Assembly (NCBI GenBank): GCA_934436435.1
Contig: CAKSAN010000010.1
Span: 62,001-126,000, forward strand
Direction of reading: 5' to 3'
From: an uncultured Acetatifactor sp.
GTDB lineage: Bacteria > Bacillota > Clostridia > Lachnospirales > Lachnospiraceae
DNA: 64,000 bases
Positions 42,909-52,400 of the stretch are shown piece by piece (position 1 is the stretch's first letter; each line of letters begins with the position of its first letter). The translations under genes were made by a program, and so were the position numbers. Below the pieces are notes generated by a model, which saw only the letters and a program-made list of their open reading frames with translations, did not search any database and was not told the DNA's origin.

Positions 42909-42950
42909 CAAACACAGGGGGCGGTGGTGGTACCACGGCCCCCGTGTTTG
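42909..42950 (+). promoter_or_regulatory. intercistronic hairpin between malE and malF
   Basis: CAAACACAGGGGGC (42909-42922) pairs with GCCCCCGTGTTTG (42938-42950), with one bulge and an inner GGTGGTACCAC. No U-tract follows. As between oppA and oppB, it likely raises binding-protein mRNA over permease mRNA. Confidence 0.7.
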
Positions 42951-42996
42951 TAAAACCCAAAATATCACGTAAAAAGGAATTAATAGGAGAAGGCTT

Positions 42997-43839
42997 ATGC
43001 AAAAGACATTAAAACGATATTTTCCCATTTTTGTACTGCCTACGTTGATCGCATTTTCCTTTGCATTTATCATACCGTTTGTTATGGGCGTATATCTGTC
43101 CTTTTGCAAATTCAAGACGATCACAAATGCACAATTTGTAGGCCTGGAAAATTATATAAAAATTTTTGCGGACAAAGATTTTGTCAATGCGTTCGGATTT
43201 ACTTTAAAATTCTCTGTAGTATCCATCATTACCATTAACGTGTTTGCATTTATTCTGGCACTGGCACTGACCAGAAAGATCAAGGGAACCAACCTGTTCC
43301 GTACCGTATTCTTCATGCCGAACCTGATCGGCGGTATCATCCTGGGCTATATCTGGCAGCAGATGATCAATGCGGTATTGTTAAAATACGAGACTACGTT
43401 GGTAGCCAACCCCACTTATGGTTTCTGGGGACTGGTCATCCTGATGAACTGGCAGATGATCGGTTACATGATGATCATTTATGTGGCAGGCCTCCAGAAC
43501 GTACCCACGGATCTGATCGAAGCAGCACAGATCGACGGAGCCACCTCGTTGCAGACCTTATTTAAAGTGAAAATTCCGATGGTTATGCCATCTATTACCA
43601 TATGTTTGTTCCTTACTGTATCCAACAGCTTCAAGCTGTTCGACCAGAACCTGGCGCTGACCGCCGGTGCTCCCAGTAAGAAGACCGCAATGCTGGCACT
43701 GGACATCTACAATACTTTCTACGGCAGAAGCGGTTTCGAAGGTGTCGGTCAGGCAAAAGCAGTACTGTTCTTCATCGTTGTGGCAGTCATTGCCCTGGGA
43801 CAGCTGGTACTTACCAGACGTAAGGAGGTAGAGCAATAA
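42997..43839 (+). CDS. maltodextrin-type ABC transporter permease (MalF-like)
   Basis: A 280-residue permease with six helices, first at about 10-32 (FPIFVLPTLIAFSFAFIIPFVMGVYL). The EAA coupling loop is EAAQIDGATSLQTLFKVKIPMVMPSI. It lacks the long N-terminal extension of E. coli MalF, as is normal for Gram-positive CUT1 permeases. It overlaps the next permease by one base at TAATG. The usual MalK-type ATPase is absent from this cluster. Confidence 0.93.
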   Translation: MQKTLKRYFPIFVLPTLIAFSFAFIIPFVMGVYLSFCKFKTITNAQFVGLENYIKIFADKDFVNAFGFTLKFSVVSIITINVFAFILALALTRKIKGTNLFRTVFFMPNLIGGIILGYIWQQMINAVLLKYETTLVANPTYGFWGLVILMNWQMIGYMMIIYVAGLQNVPTDLIEAAQIDGATSLQTLFKVKIPMVMPSITICLFLTVSNSFKLFDQNLALTAGAPSKKTAMLALDIYNTFYGRSGFEGVGQAKAVLFFIVVAVIALGQLVLTRRKEVEQ

Positions 43840-44678
43840 TGACTAAGAAAAAAACTTCCAATGTGATCATATTTTGCATCCTGTGTGTATTAGTAGTTGC
43901 ATTCCTGACACCGATCCTCTTCGTACTGATGAACTCCTTTAAGGGAAAACTGTACATCAGTAACGACCCCTTCGCATTTCCCACCGCGGAGACCTTTGCA
44001 GGACTGACCAACTATGTGAACGGTATTCAGAAGACCGGATTCTTTACCGCTTTCGGATGGTCTGCATTTATTACCGTATTTTCCGTAGCGGCGATCATCC
44101 TGTTTACTTCCATGACCGCTTACTACCTGACCAGAGTAAAAACCGGGATTACCACCGTGTTGTATTACATGTTTGTATTTTCCATGATCGTACCGTTCCA
44201 GATGGTTATGTTCACCATGTCCAAACTGGCTAACATGACCCACCTGAACAACCCCCCCGGAATGGTGCTGTTATATCTGGGATTCGGTGCCGGTCTGTCT
44301 GTATTCATGTTCTGCGGATTCATCAAATCTATTCCGTTGGACATCGAAGAGGCAGCCATGATCGACGGCTGTAACCCTTTGCAGACTTTCTTCGGTGTCG
44401 TTATGCCGATCCTGAAGCCCACGGCCATTACCGTAGCCATCCTGAATGCTATGTGGATCTGGAATGACTATCTGTTGCCTTATCTGGTAATCGGTCTGAG
44501 CACCACCTACAAGACCATTCCGGTGGTAGTACAATATCTGGTAGGTTCTTACGGTGCAAAAGATATGGGTGCCATGATGGCACTGCTGGTATTGTCCGTT
44601 ATCCCTATCATCGTCTTCTATCTGACCTGTCAGAAGTACATTATCGAAGGCGTGGTAGCCGGTGCGGTTAAGGGTTAA
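43839..44678 (+). CDS. maltodextrin-type ABC transporter permease (MalG-like)
   Basis: A 279-residue CUT1 permease with six helices (first about 6-26, NVIIFCILCVLVVAFLTPIL). The EAA loop is EAAMIDGCNPLQTFFGVVMPILKPT. It is translationally coupled to the MalF-like gene and followed 27 bases later by malQ. Together they form the membrane part of the alpha-glucoside importer. Confidence 0.93.
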   Translation: MTKKKTSNVIIFCILCVLVVAFLTPILFVLMNSFKGKLYISNDPFAFPTAETFAGLTNYVNGIQKTGFFTAFGWSAFITVFSVAAIILFTSMTAYYLTRVKTGITTVLYYMFVFSMIVPFQMVMFTMSKLANMTHLNNPPGMVLLYLGFGAGLSVFMFCGFIKSIPLDIEEAAMIDGCNPLQTFFGVVMPILKPTAITVAILNAMWIWNDYLLPYLVIGLSTTYKTIPVVVQYLVGSYGAKDMGAMMALLVLSVIPIIVFYLTCQKYIIEGVVAGAVKG

Positions 44679-44705
44679 ATAGTTACAACGGGGAGATTTG
44701 TAGAT

Positions 44706-46199
44706 ATGAGAAAAAGCGGAATATTGCTGCCGGTGAGCAGTCTGCCATCCCGATACGGAATCGGCTGCTTTTCCAAAGAAGCATATAAATTTATTGACAG
44801 ATTAAAAGAAGCCGGTCAGGCTTACTGGCAGATTCTGCCGCTAGGCCCCACCAGCTACGGAGATTCTCCGTACCAGTCCTTCTCCACTTTCGCGGGGAAT
44901 CCGTACTTTATCGATCCGGAGGATCTGATTCGGAGAGGCTATGTCACTGCAGAACAGTGTCATGCCTACGACTTCGGTACCGACATTCACTCGGTGGATT
45001 ACGGTAAGATCTACAAAAGCCGTTTCCGCCTGTTGAAAGAAGCCTTTGAAAACAGCCATATTGAAGAAGATGCCGAATTCCGGGGATTCATAGAGAAAAA
45101 TGCATACTGGCTGGATGATTATGCATTGTATATGGCAATCAAGGACGGCTTCCGTGGTATCTGCTGGGCAGCCTGGGAAGAGGACATCAAGCTGAGAACT
45201 CCTGCGGCCATGGATAAGTACCGCAGAAAGTATGCGAAGGAGATCACATTCTACCAGTTTCAGCAATATCTGTTCCAGATACAGTGGGACAAATTGAAGA
45301 CCTATGCCAACGACAACGGCATCAAGATTATCGGGGATATTCCCATCTATGTGGCTTTTGACAGCTCGGATGCCTGGGCGAATCCGGAATTGTTCCAGTT
45401 CGACGAGAACTGCGAGCCTGTGGCGGTAGCGGGATGCCCTCCCGATGCTTTTTCCGCTACCGGACAGTTGTGGGGCAATCCGCTGTACAACTGGGAGCAC
45501 CACAGAGAGACCGGCTATGCCTGGTGGATGAAGCGTCTGGCGGCCTGCTTCGAGCGTTATGACGTGGTGCGTATCGATCATTTCCGCGGATTCGATGCTT
45601 ACTATGCAATTCCCTACGGGGAACCCACCGCGGAACACGGCCACTGGGAGCAGGGGCCGGGATACGATATTTTCCGTACCATGAAGGAAAAACTGGGTGA
45701 AAAAGAAGTTATTGCAGAAGACCTTGGATTTTTGACACCATCTGTGATAGAATTAGTGAAGAAATCCGGTTATCCAGGTATGAAAATTCTGCAGTTTGCA
45801 TTTGACTCCCGTGAAGAAAGTGATTATTTGCCACATAATTATACACATAATTGCGTGGTATATACGGGAACCCATGATAACGATACGGTGATGGGATGGT
45901 ACGATACGCTGAAGGGAGCGGACAAAAAGCTCTGTGACGATTACCTGCGTCTGAAAAATGCGGACGGAGAACAGATCCCCAGAGAACAGATCCCCTGGGA
46001 GTTCGTACGTGCAGCAATGTCCAGCGTAGCGAATCTGGCGATCATTCCCATGCAGGATTATCTCGGACTGGGATCGGAAGCCCGCATCAACATTCCTTCC
46101 ACGCTGGGGATCAACTGGAAGTGGAGAATGGGAAACGGAGATTTTACAAAGGAGCTTGCAGGGCGGATCCGCAGTATGACGAAGCTATACGGCAGATAA
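44706..46199 (+). CDS. malQ: 4-alpha-glucanotransferase
   Basis: A 497-residue GH77 enzyme that disproportionates maltodextrins, producing glucose and longer chains for the phosphorylase. Hallmarks: RKSGILLPVSSLPSRYGIGCF at the N-terminus, YGDSPYQSFSTFAGNPYFID, the nucleophile region YDVVRIDHFRGF, acid/base EVIAEDLGFL, and TGTHDNDTVMGWY. Length is normal for the bacterial DPE1-like type. It follows the permease genes within the importer operon and precedes a LacI regulator by 29 bases. Confidence 0.96.
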   Translation: MRKSGILLPVSSLPSRYGIGCFSKEAYKFIDRLKEAGQAYWQILPLGPTSYGDSPYQSFSTFAGNPYFIDPEDLIRRGYVTAEQCHAYDFGTDIHSVDYGKIYKSRFRLLKEAFENSHIEEDAEFRGFIEKNAYWLDDYALYMAIKDGFRGICWAAWEEDIKLRTPAAMDKYRRKYAKEITFYQFQQYLFQIQWDKLKTYANDNGIKIIGDIPIYVAFDSSDAWANPELFQFDENCEPVAVAGCPPDAFSATGQLWGNPLYNWEHHRETGYAWWMKRLAACFERYDVVRIDHFRGFDAYYAIPYGEPTAEHGHWEQGPGYDIFRTMKEKLGEKEVIAEDLGFLTPSVIELVKKSGYPGMKILQFAFDSREESDYLPHNYTHNCVVYTGTHDNDTVMGWYDTLKGADKKLCDDYLRLKNADGEQIPREQIPWEFVRAAMSSVANLAIIPMQDYLGLGSEARINIPSTLGINWKWRMGNGDFTKELAGRIRSMTKLYGR

Positions 46200-46228
46200 G
46201 TCTGTAGGCTTGGAAAGGTTTGCACTCC

Positions 46229-47263
46229 ATGGAGGAAATCACGATCAGAGACATCGCCCGAATCTGCGGGGTCGGCGTCAGCACGGTATCCCGTGCCATA
46301 AATAACCACCCGGACATCAATCCCGAGACCAAGGAAATGATCATGCGGGTGATCAAGGAGAATAACTATGTACCCAACAACAGCGCCCGGAACCTGAAGC
46401 GCCAGGATGCCAAAGCGATCGCGGTACTGGTGAAAGGTATCAACAACTCTTTCTTCAGTCAGATGATCAAGGTGCTGGAGGAAGAGATCAAGGAAAAGTC
46501 CTATGCCATGGTATTGCAGCATGTAGACTATGATCAGGACGAAGTGGAAGTGGCTTTGAAACTGGTCAAGGAAAAAAGGCTTCGCGGCATCATCTTCCTC
46601 GGCGGTTATCTGGTACACAGTGAGGAAAAACTGGCACAGCTCCACGTGCCGTTCATTCTGAGTACCACAGGAATGCTGCCCAAAGGCTTCAGCCGCAACA
46701 CTTACTCCTCCGTAGCGGTGGACGACACCAAGGAAAGCTACAAGATGGTGGACTATCTGTGTAAGAACGGACATAAGGACATTGCGATCCTCTGTGCCCG
46801 CAACACGGATGCTTCCATTGGTAAGCTGCGTCTGGAGGGCTATAAAAAAGCACTGAAAGACAACGGTATCGAAGTCCGGGACGAACTGATCCTGCCCATG
46901 AGAAGCGACTTGGAGGACTATTCCCTGGAGAATGCCTACATGGTAACGAAGGAATTTCTGGAGAAGCAGATCCCCTGCACGGCGATCTTCGCCATTTCCG
47001 ATATTCTGGCCATCGGTGCCGGAAAAGCGCTGTCCGACGCGGGCTACAAGGTACCCCAGGACATTTCTCTGGCAGGCTTCGACGGTGTGGAGATCGGCAA
47101 ATATGTCATCCCGTCCCTGACCACGCTGAAACAGCCGGTGGACAGTATGGCGAGAGAGACGGCCAGAATTCTGTTCGGCATTATCGGGAAAAAGGCGAAA
47201 CACCAGCACTGTGTATTCGACGGAGAACTGGTAGTGCGGGATTCTACTATGCCGAGGGTGTAG
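46229..47263 (+). CDS. LacI family transcriptional regulator (probable maltodextrin operon regulator)
   Basis: A 344-residue LacI/GalR regulator. The HTH and hinge (residues 3-52) read ITIRDIARICGVGVSTVSRAINNHPDINPETK, then VPNNSARNLKR; the effector-binding domain ends with SLAGFDGVEIGKYVIPSLTTLKQPVD. It is the last sugar gene of the malE-F-G-Q operon, the usual place for a MalR-type repressor, and probably binds the two operators before malE and perhaps that of glgP. ATG 46229 follows GGAAAGG by ten bases; a TTG at 46220 is an alternative. Confidence 0.92.
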   Translation: MEEITIRDIARICGVGVSTVSRAINNHPDINPETKEMIMRVIKENNYVPNNSARNLKRQDAKAIAVLVKGINNSFFSQMIKVLEEEIKEKSYAMVLQHVDYDQDEVEVALKLVKEKRLRGIIFLGGYLVHSEEKLAQLHVPFILSTTGMLPKGFSRNTYSSVAVDDTKESYKMVDYLCKNGHKDIAILCARNTDASIGKLRLEGYKKALKDNGIEVRDELILPMRSDLEDYSLENAYMVTKEFLEKQIPCTAIFAISDILAIGAGKALSDAGYKVPQDISLAGFDGVEIGKYVIPSLTTLKQPVDSMARETARILFGIIGKKAKHQHCVFDGELVVRDSTMPRV

Positions 47264-47265
47264 CG

Positions 47266-48003
47266 ATGCAGATACATGGTTTTCATAAGACAACTTTATT
47301 AGATTATCCGGAACATATTGCAGCCACTGTTTTTACGGGGGGCTGCAATTTTCGCTGTCCGTTTTGCCATAACGGGGAACTGGTGTTGGATCCCGGATGC
47401 CAGCCGCTTATTCCAGAGGAGGAAGTGCTCACTTACCTGAAAAAAAGACAGGGGATCCTACAGGGTGTCTGTGTCACCGGCGGAGAGCCAACCCTGCAGA
47501 AGGATCTGAAGGAATTCCTACAAAAGGTCAAGGAGCTGGGCTATCCCATCAAGCTGGACACCAACGGATATATGCCCGGTGTGCTGTGGGATCTGTTACA
47601 GAATGGACTGGTGGATTATGTGGCTATGGATATCAAGGCTGCCAGAGAAAATTACACCACAGCCACGGGGCTGACACACATGGATCTCTCCCGGATCGAG
47701 GAGAGCATCGGCATTCTCAAAAGCAGCGGGATCCCCTACGAATTTCGTACTACTGTGGTGAAGGGGATCCATACGGTGGAAGAATTCGAGGAGATCAGCA
47801 GATGGATCGCCGGATGTCCTGCGTACTATCTTCAGAACTACGAAGAAAATGAAAACTGCCTGTACCGGATGGTACAGACGGGAGAGGATGCCGGGAAGGA
47901 AAGCGCTGCCCCGTTCGGAGCATTTTCCCGGGAAGAACTGGAACAAATGGCGAAACTGGCCGGGAGACATGTAGGGAAAGTTACGCTGCGGGGCGTGGAG
48001 TAA
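47266..48003 (+). CDS. nrdG: anaerobic ribonucleotide reductase-activating protein (radical SAM)
   Basis: A 245-residue radical-SAM activase. The cluster motif CNFRCPFCHN lies at about residues 27-36 after MQIHGFHKTTLLDYPEHIAATVFTGG; VCVTGGEPTLQKDL and YPIKLDTNGYMP follow. This pattern matches the longer NrdG2-type activators of class III ribonucleotide reductase, which place a glycyl radical on NrdD. No nrdD is adjacent, so another glycyl-radical partner is possible. It starts two bases after the LacI regulator stop and may be carried on that transcript. Confidence 0.8.
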   Translation: MQIHGFHKTTLLDYPEHIAATVFTGGCNFRCPFCHNGELVLDPGCQPLIPEEEVLTYLKKRQGILQGVCVTGGEPTLQKDLKEFLQKVKELGYPIKLDTNGYMPGVLWDLLQNGLVDYVAMDIKAARENYTTATGLTHMDLSRIEESIGILKSSGIPYEFRTTVVKGIHTVEEFEEISRWIAGCPAYYLQNYEENENCLYRMVQTGEDAGKESAAPFGAFSREELEQMAKLAGRHVGKVTLRGVE

Positions 48004-48038
48004 ACAGATCCGATAGACGCCTCGCAGAAAATGTGCTT

Positions 48039-48830
48039 TTATACTGTAAGATTTGCTCTTATTTCATCAACCAATTGTTCACTGCATTCAGCAATTGCAC
48101 AGATATCTTCGGTAGAATACCCTCTTCTTATCATGTTTGCAACTACAATTCTGGTTCTGTTATTGTCACCGCTTTTTTCGCCAATCTCCCGTCCTATTTT
48201 TTCGCCAATCTCCCGTTCTTCTTCCTTAATTTCTATCCAGGCCTTGCACATATTATAACGCTCCCTTCCGTTTTCATCCTTTTCCATATGATTGCTACTT
48301 TCTTCTGCCAATTCTTGCAAATTTAAAAGTTCCGTAATGACTTCTACCGTATCTCCGGGCAGACTCCGGTATGCCGGATCCTCTAACATTAATGCCTTCA
48401 ACTATTCCTTATCCTCCCGATAACGGAATGCCTGAAAGACTTCTTTAATATCTGTATGAAACTGATCAAAATTGTCCTCCGAATTGATGCAGTACAGACG
48501 CATCGGATAATCTGCAAACTGTGAACTCATACCGTCTGTATCCGTACCAAAATCCATTAGATCTGATAATTTTACCGGACCGTCCCACGGTTTTTCTCCG
48601 TGGTACAGGCATAAGGTATATACAGGAATCAGCCGATCCTGTTTTTTTACGCCGCTGAGCCGTTCATCTTCATGCAGCTCTTTTGTCCGTTCGTATTTGC
48701 ACTTTAATATCCGGACCTGTTTCAGATACTCCTGTACGTCATATTCCATGCACCGCAACGGCATAATATAATCCCCATATTTTTTCGCTCCTTTTCTCCT
48801 CATAGCAGGGGACACTAACAGAGCATACAC
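48039..48830 (-). pseudogene. broken Rpn/PD-(D/E)XK nuclease family gene
   Basis: Two same-frame pieces on the minus strand are parted by a single stop codon (TAG, 48402-48404): an upstream piece (PLRCMEYDVQEYLKQV...KPWDGPVKLSDLMDFG...RLYCINSEDNFDQFHTDIKEVF) and a downstream piece (LKALMLEDPAYRSL...CKAWIEIKEEEREIGEKIG...EDICAIAECSEQLVDEI). Together they match the C-terminal two-thirds of Rpn-like recombination-promoting nucleases, multi-copy mobile-like genes in Lachnospiraceae. The N-terminal catalytic part is absent upstream of 48830. The gene is therefore truncated and interrupted. The repeated EIGEKIGREIGEK is the usual coiled tail. Confidence 0.8.
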
Positions 48831-49493
48831 CCAATGTGTACTATTTTACGATTCAGGCTATCAATGCAATGCAAATAACATCGGGAATACGTCAGGTCAG
48901 AATCTCCTGCTTTTAGAATGTTTTCATAATGGAATAAAAGCACGATCTTCCGACACGAATAGATGATAAGAATTGTCAAAAAAAGAATTTCTATGCTTTG
49001 CATTTACAATAACATAGGAGTTCTTCGATTGCAAGTTCTATTTATCGAAAAAGGTAGTCTGTTTTATTGATCTTATTTAATTTTCCCTTATATAAGTTTA
49101 TATAACTTTTTATTTGTTATATAACTGTATATAAGTTTATATAACTTTTTGCAAGAGATATGGTGTCTTTCTGTGTAGAATACAAAAGCAGAATGTAAAC
49201 ACTTACTTTCAAACGGCGGATATTTTATAAAAATGTGAGCATTTTTGAGAAAAAGTAGGGGTTGCGCAAAAATAATAACTAAAAATTGCTCAAAAAATAT
49301 ATGAATAACTTCCAAAAATATTCAAAATGTACAAAATGAGTTTACTTATGTAAAGTGACAGTGCTAATATATATAGTACATAGCGTTGTAAGGGCTTACA
49401 TATATAATTGCTTACAGTGGAGCGCAGAAACAAAAAGCAGCGCAAAAAATCGCAGTAACCGGAAGGTTACGGTAAAAGAAGTGGGAGGATTGT
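48831..49493. other. 663-bp AT-rich intergenic region with direct repeat
   Basis: No convincing gene lies here. It contains a 23-bp direct repeat (next entry), long A/T runs, and near 49335-49410 several short motifs (GTGACA at 49355, TATATATAGT) that may include the promoter of the pectinase gene, though no clean 17-base-spaced pair is evident. Short inverted pairs such as TTTAC/GTAAA occur around 49341. Confidence 0.5.
49089..49150. repeat. 23-bp AT-rich direct repeat, two copies
   Basis: The unit at 49089-49111 (TATATAAGTTTATATAAC plus five T) recurs exactly at 49128-49150, a period of 39 bases. A partial copy (GTTATATAAC) sits between. Each unit contains AAGTTTATATAACTT, itself nearly self-complementary. 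Confidence 0.75.
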
Positions 49494-52400
49494 ATGAGTC
49501 GATGTAAGAGAAAAAGATTTCTGGCATTTATGTTGACAGTAGCCATGCTCTTGGGCGTACTGCCGGTAGACATGCTGGGAGGAATCGCCAGCGTAAAAGC
49601 TGCGGAAAACGCCAATGCCTCCAGGGTAACATATACCCAGGGGGAATGGACAGTGTCCAGCGGAGATGCGGGATATGAATATCGTGAGACCAGTTGGGAT
49701 TTTACCACGGCTGGTTTGACTACTAGCGCTAGTATAGTGACTGGAGAGACTGTACAGGGAGTAACAGCAGTAGCTGGAAAAGTACAGTTGAAAAAAGGAA
49801 CGGAAGGATTATCTATTCAGACAGGTTCTGTAATTGCCCTTCCATTGGATGAAAAAACAACAGATATAACGATAGCCCTCTCACTGACCTCCAATAATAA
49901 CAATCGATATATGATATTGGGCGGTGAGAAAACGCAGAAGGTCTATCATGATGCAAATAATTCTCAAAAGGCGGAGGAAGACGGAGCGTTTGAAAGTAAG
50001 GCTTTCACCAATCAGTATGACAGCAGTTACTTTACAGAAAGTACATTTCAGATGAGTACAGCAACCACTTCCGATACAGATACTACAGGTGAATCTAAGA
50101 TCGGAAAGATTACTCTCACGGAGCAGAGAGTGAAAGAGGACGGAAGCGGTCCTGTAGTGACAGAGGTCAAGGCAACCGTAACGGTTAATGACAACGGTCT
50201 GTTGGGTGCAGATGACAAGATTACATTGGTTAATAAGGCGGCGCAGGATGACATTCAGGATGTCACAGGTGCAAATAGCAAGGAAGTGACTTTGAAAGCA
50301 AGTGCAACCTATGATGTTGTATGTAGCAATCCGGAGATCGCAGCCACTGTAAACGGCAAGGCAACAGTAACAACCACTACGAAGGATCTGGATGTGGTGA
50401 TTGAACTGGCATCCACAGTGGTAAATCCTACCGTCAAGATCAATGACCCGGCTAAGGTTCTGCCGGATGGAGCAAAGATTACACTGACGAATGACAGTGA
50501 TAACACTGTATTGACTCTGGAAGATGGAAAGACAGTAAAGCTGAGCATAGGAGCAAATTATACCCTGGCTACAGATGCTGCAGCGGTAGTTGCCATTAAC
50601 GGAAGTACTAAGTTCAAGGTGCCGGAAGTATTAGACACCCTGCAGGTAGAGGTAAGTGCGGAAGATACCACACATCATACCTATGATGTATGGGATTTCG
50701 GCGCAGAACAGATTGAAAATACAGCACTGCTGACATTCAACAATAAGCTGACCGAAGATATTATTAACGCATGGTATCCCGATGTGGCTGCGGGAACAAA
50801 AGGAAAGACAATTCCGGGAAATCTTGTTGCTTATGATGATGCAGGCAATGAAGAATTTATCTTTAATGCCGGCGGAAAAACCAATAACCGTCATAGAACA
50901 ACAAATACAAAGCTTACACGCTATGATGAAAAATCCTTAAAGGATATTGAAGATGCAAGCGTTGTTTATAGTGGTTATCTGTATTCCAACAGTTCAAAAA
51001 CAGATGCAGTAAATGTACAGCTTGCAGTGAAGGCAGGTGACATTGTTACCTTTGCAGTATCCAGTAACGGTACTGCATCGGATGTCGTATGGAGGTCTCC
51101 CAGTGGAGAAAAGACCACCCAGACATACAGTGGAGCATCCAGTCAGGCACAGCTGATGACATTCTATGCAGCGGAAGACGGAATGTATACATTATATTCC
51201 ACAACCGAAAAACTGGTAGTAGCCAGAATTCTGCGCGAGAGACCGACAATGGTTACGGTCAGCGGTGCAATCACGGCGCCTCAGGGAGCAGATCTGTCCG
51301 GAGCATCTCTGGTATTTACCAATGATCTTACCGGACAGGTAACAAAAACATCCATTAATAACGGATCTTATTCCGTAATGTTGTCAGAGCAGTATGGGTA
51401 TAACGTAAGTCTGGAAGGCGCAAATGGATATATTGTAGGTGCTACCGACTTCCTCGAACTGGCAAATGAGGCAGGAAATACTTCCTTCCCTGTAGATATT
51501 ATTGGCGTTGAATTGATCGAAGTAAGCGGTTCTCTGGCTGACCTGACAGCAGAAGCAGCAGCGAAGCTGGAGCTTAAGTTTACCTCTGACGCAATTTATG
51601 TACCGGAAATAACGATCAACGCAAGTGAGATCAGTTACACGGCGAAATTCGAAAAAGATGTTACTTATCAGGTAGCAGCGTCCGGTGTGGATGATTATAC
51701 ACTGGATACTACTGAAGTGACGGTGGCTCAGGCAGGTACCCGGGATATTCACTTTACGAAAAAGGATGTATATGCAGTGAATATCACTTTGGAAGGTCCT
51801 TCTGCAGAAGAAGCAAAGAATGTAAAACTGACATTCACAAGAGTGGATCCCCAGACCGGAGAAGCAGATAAGAATTATGTATACAGCTATACCGGAACTG
51901 AGAATATCGCATTAAGAGATGGTCAGTATCGTGTAGAAGCGGTTTTGGCAGGTTACACCCAGAAGCCTACCGCTGATGTGAAGGTAAATGGTGCTGCGGT
52001 GGACAAGACAATTGTGATGCAGTCTGATAAAGCAGAAGAAGCAATTGCATACAAGGCACAGATCACAGTAGGCAGCAATGGTGATTATCAGACGATCAAT
52101 GATGCACTGGATGCTGTCCGCAGAATGAACCGTGAGGACGGACAGAGAGTAACTATTTCCATTGCCCCCGGTAACTATGAGGAAATGCTGGTTATTGATG
52201 TAGCGGATGTTACTCTGGAGAATGCAAGCGCAACTCCCAGTATTGCACTGAAAGATCAGGGCGTAAATATTGATGAGAACGCGGTAAGAATTACCTCTTA
52301 CTATGGTCATGGTTATACCTATTACAGTATGGGTGCGGATTGCAAATATGATGCTGATCTTTTGGCAGCAAACAAAGAGAATGGATATCCTTCCTTTGTG

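Noticed and set aside
49089..49150. Replication origin or iteron array
   Set aside because: Only two exact copies and no replication protein or DnaA boxes nearby.
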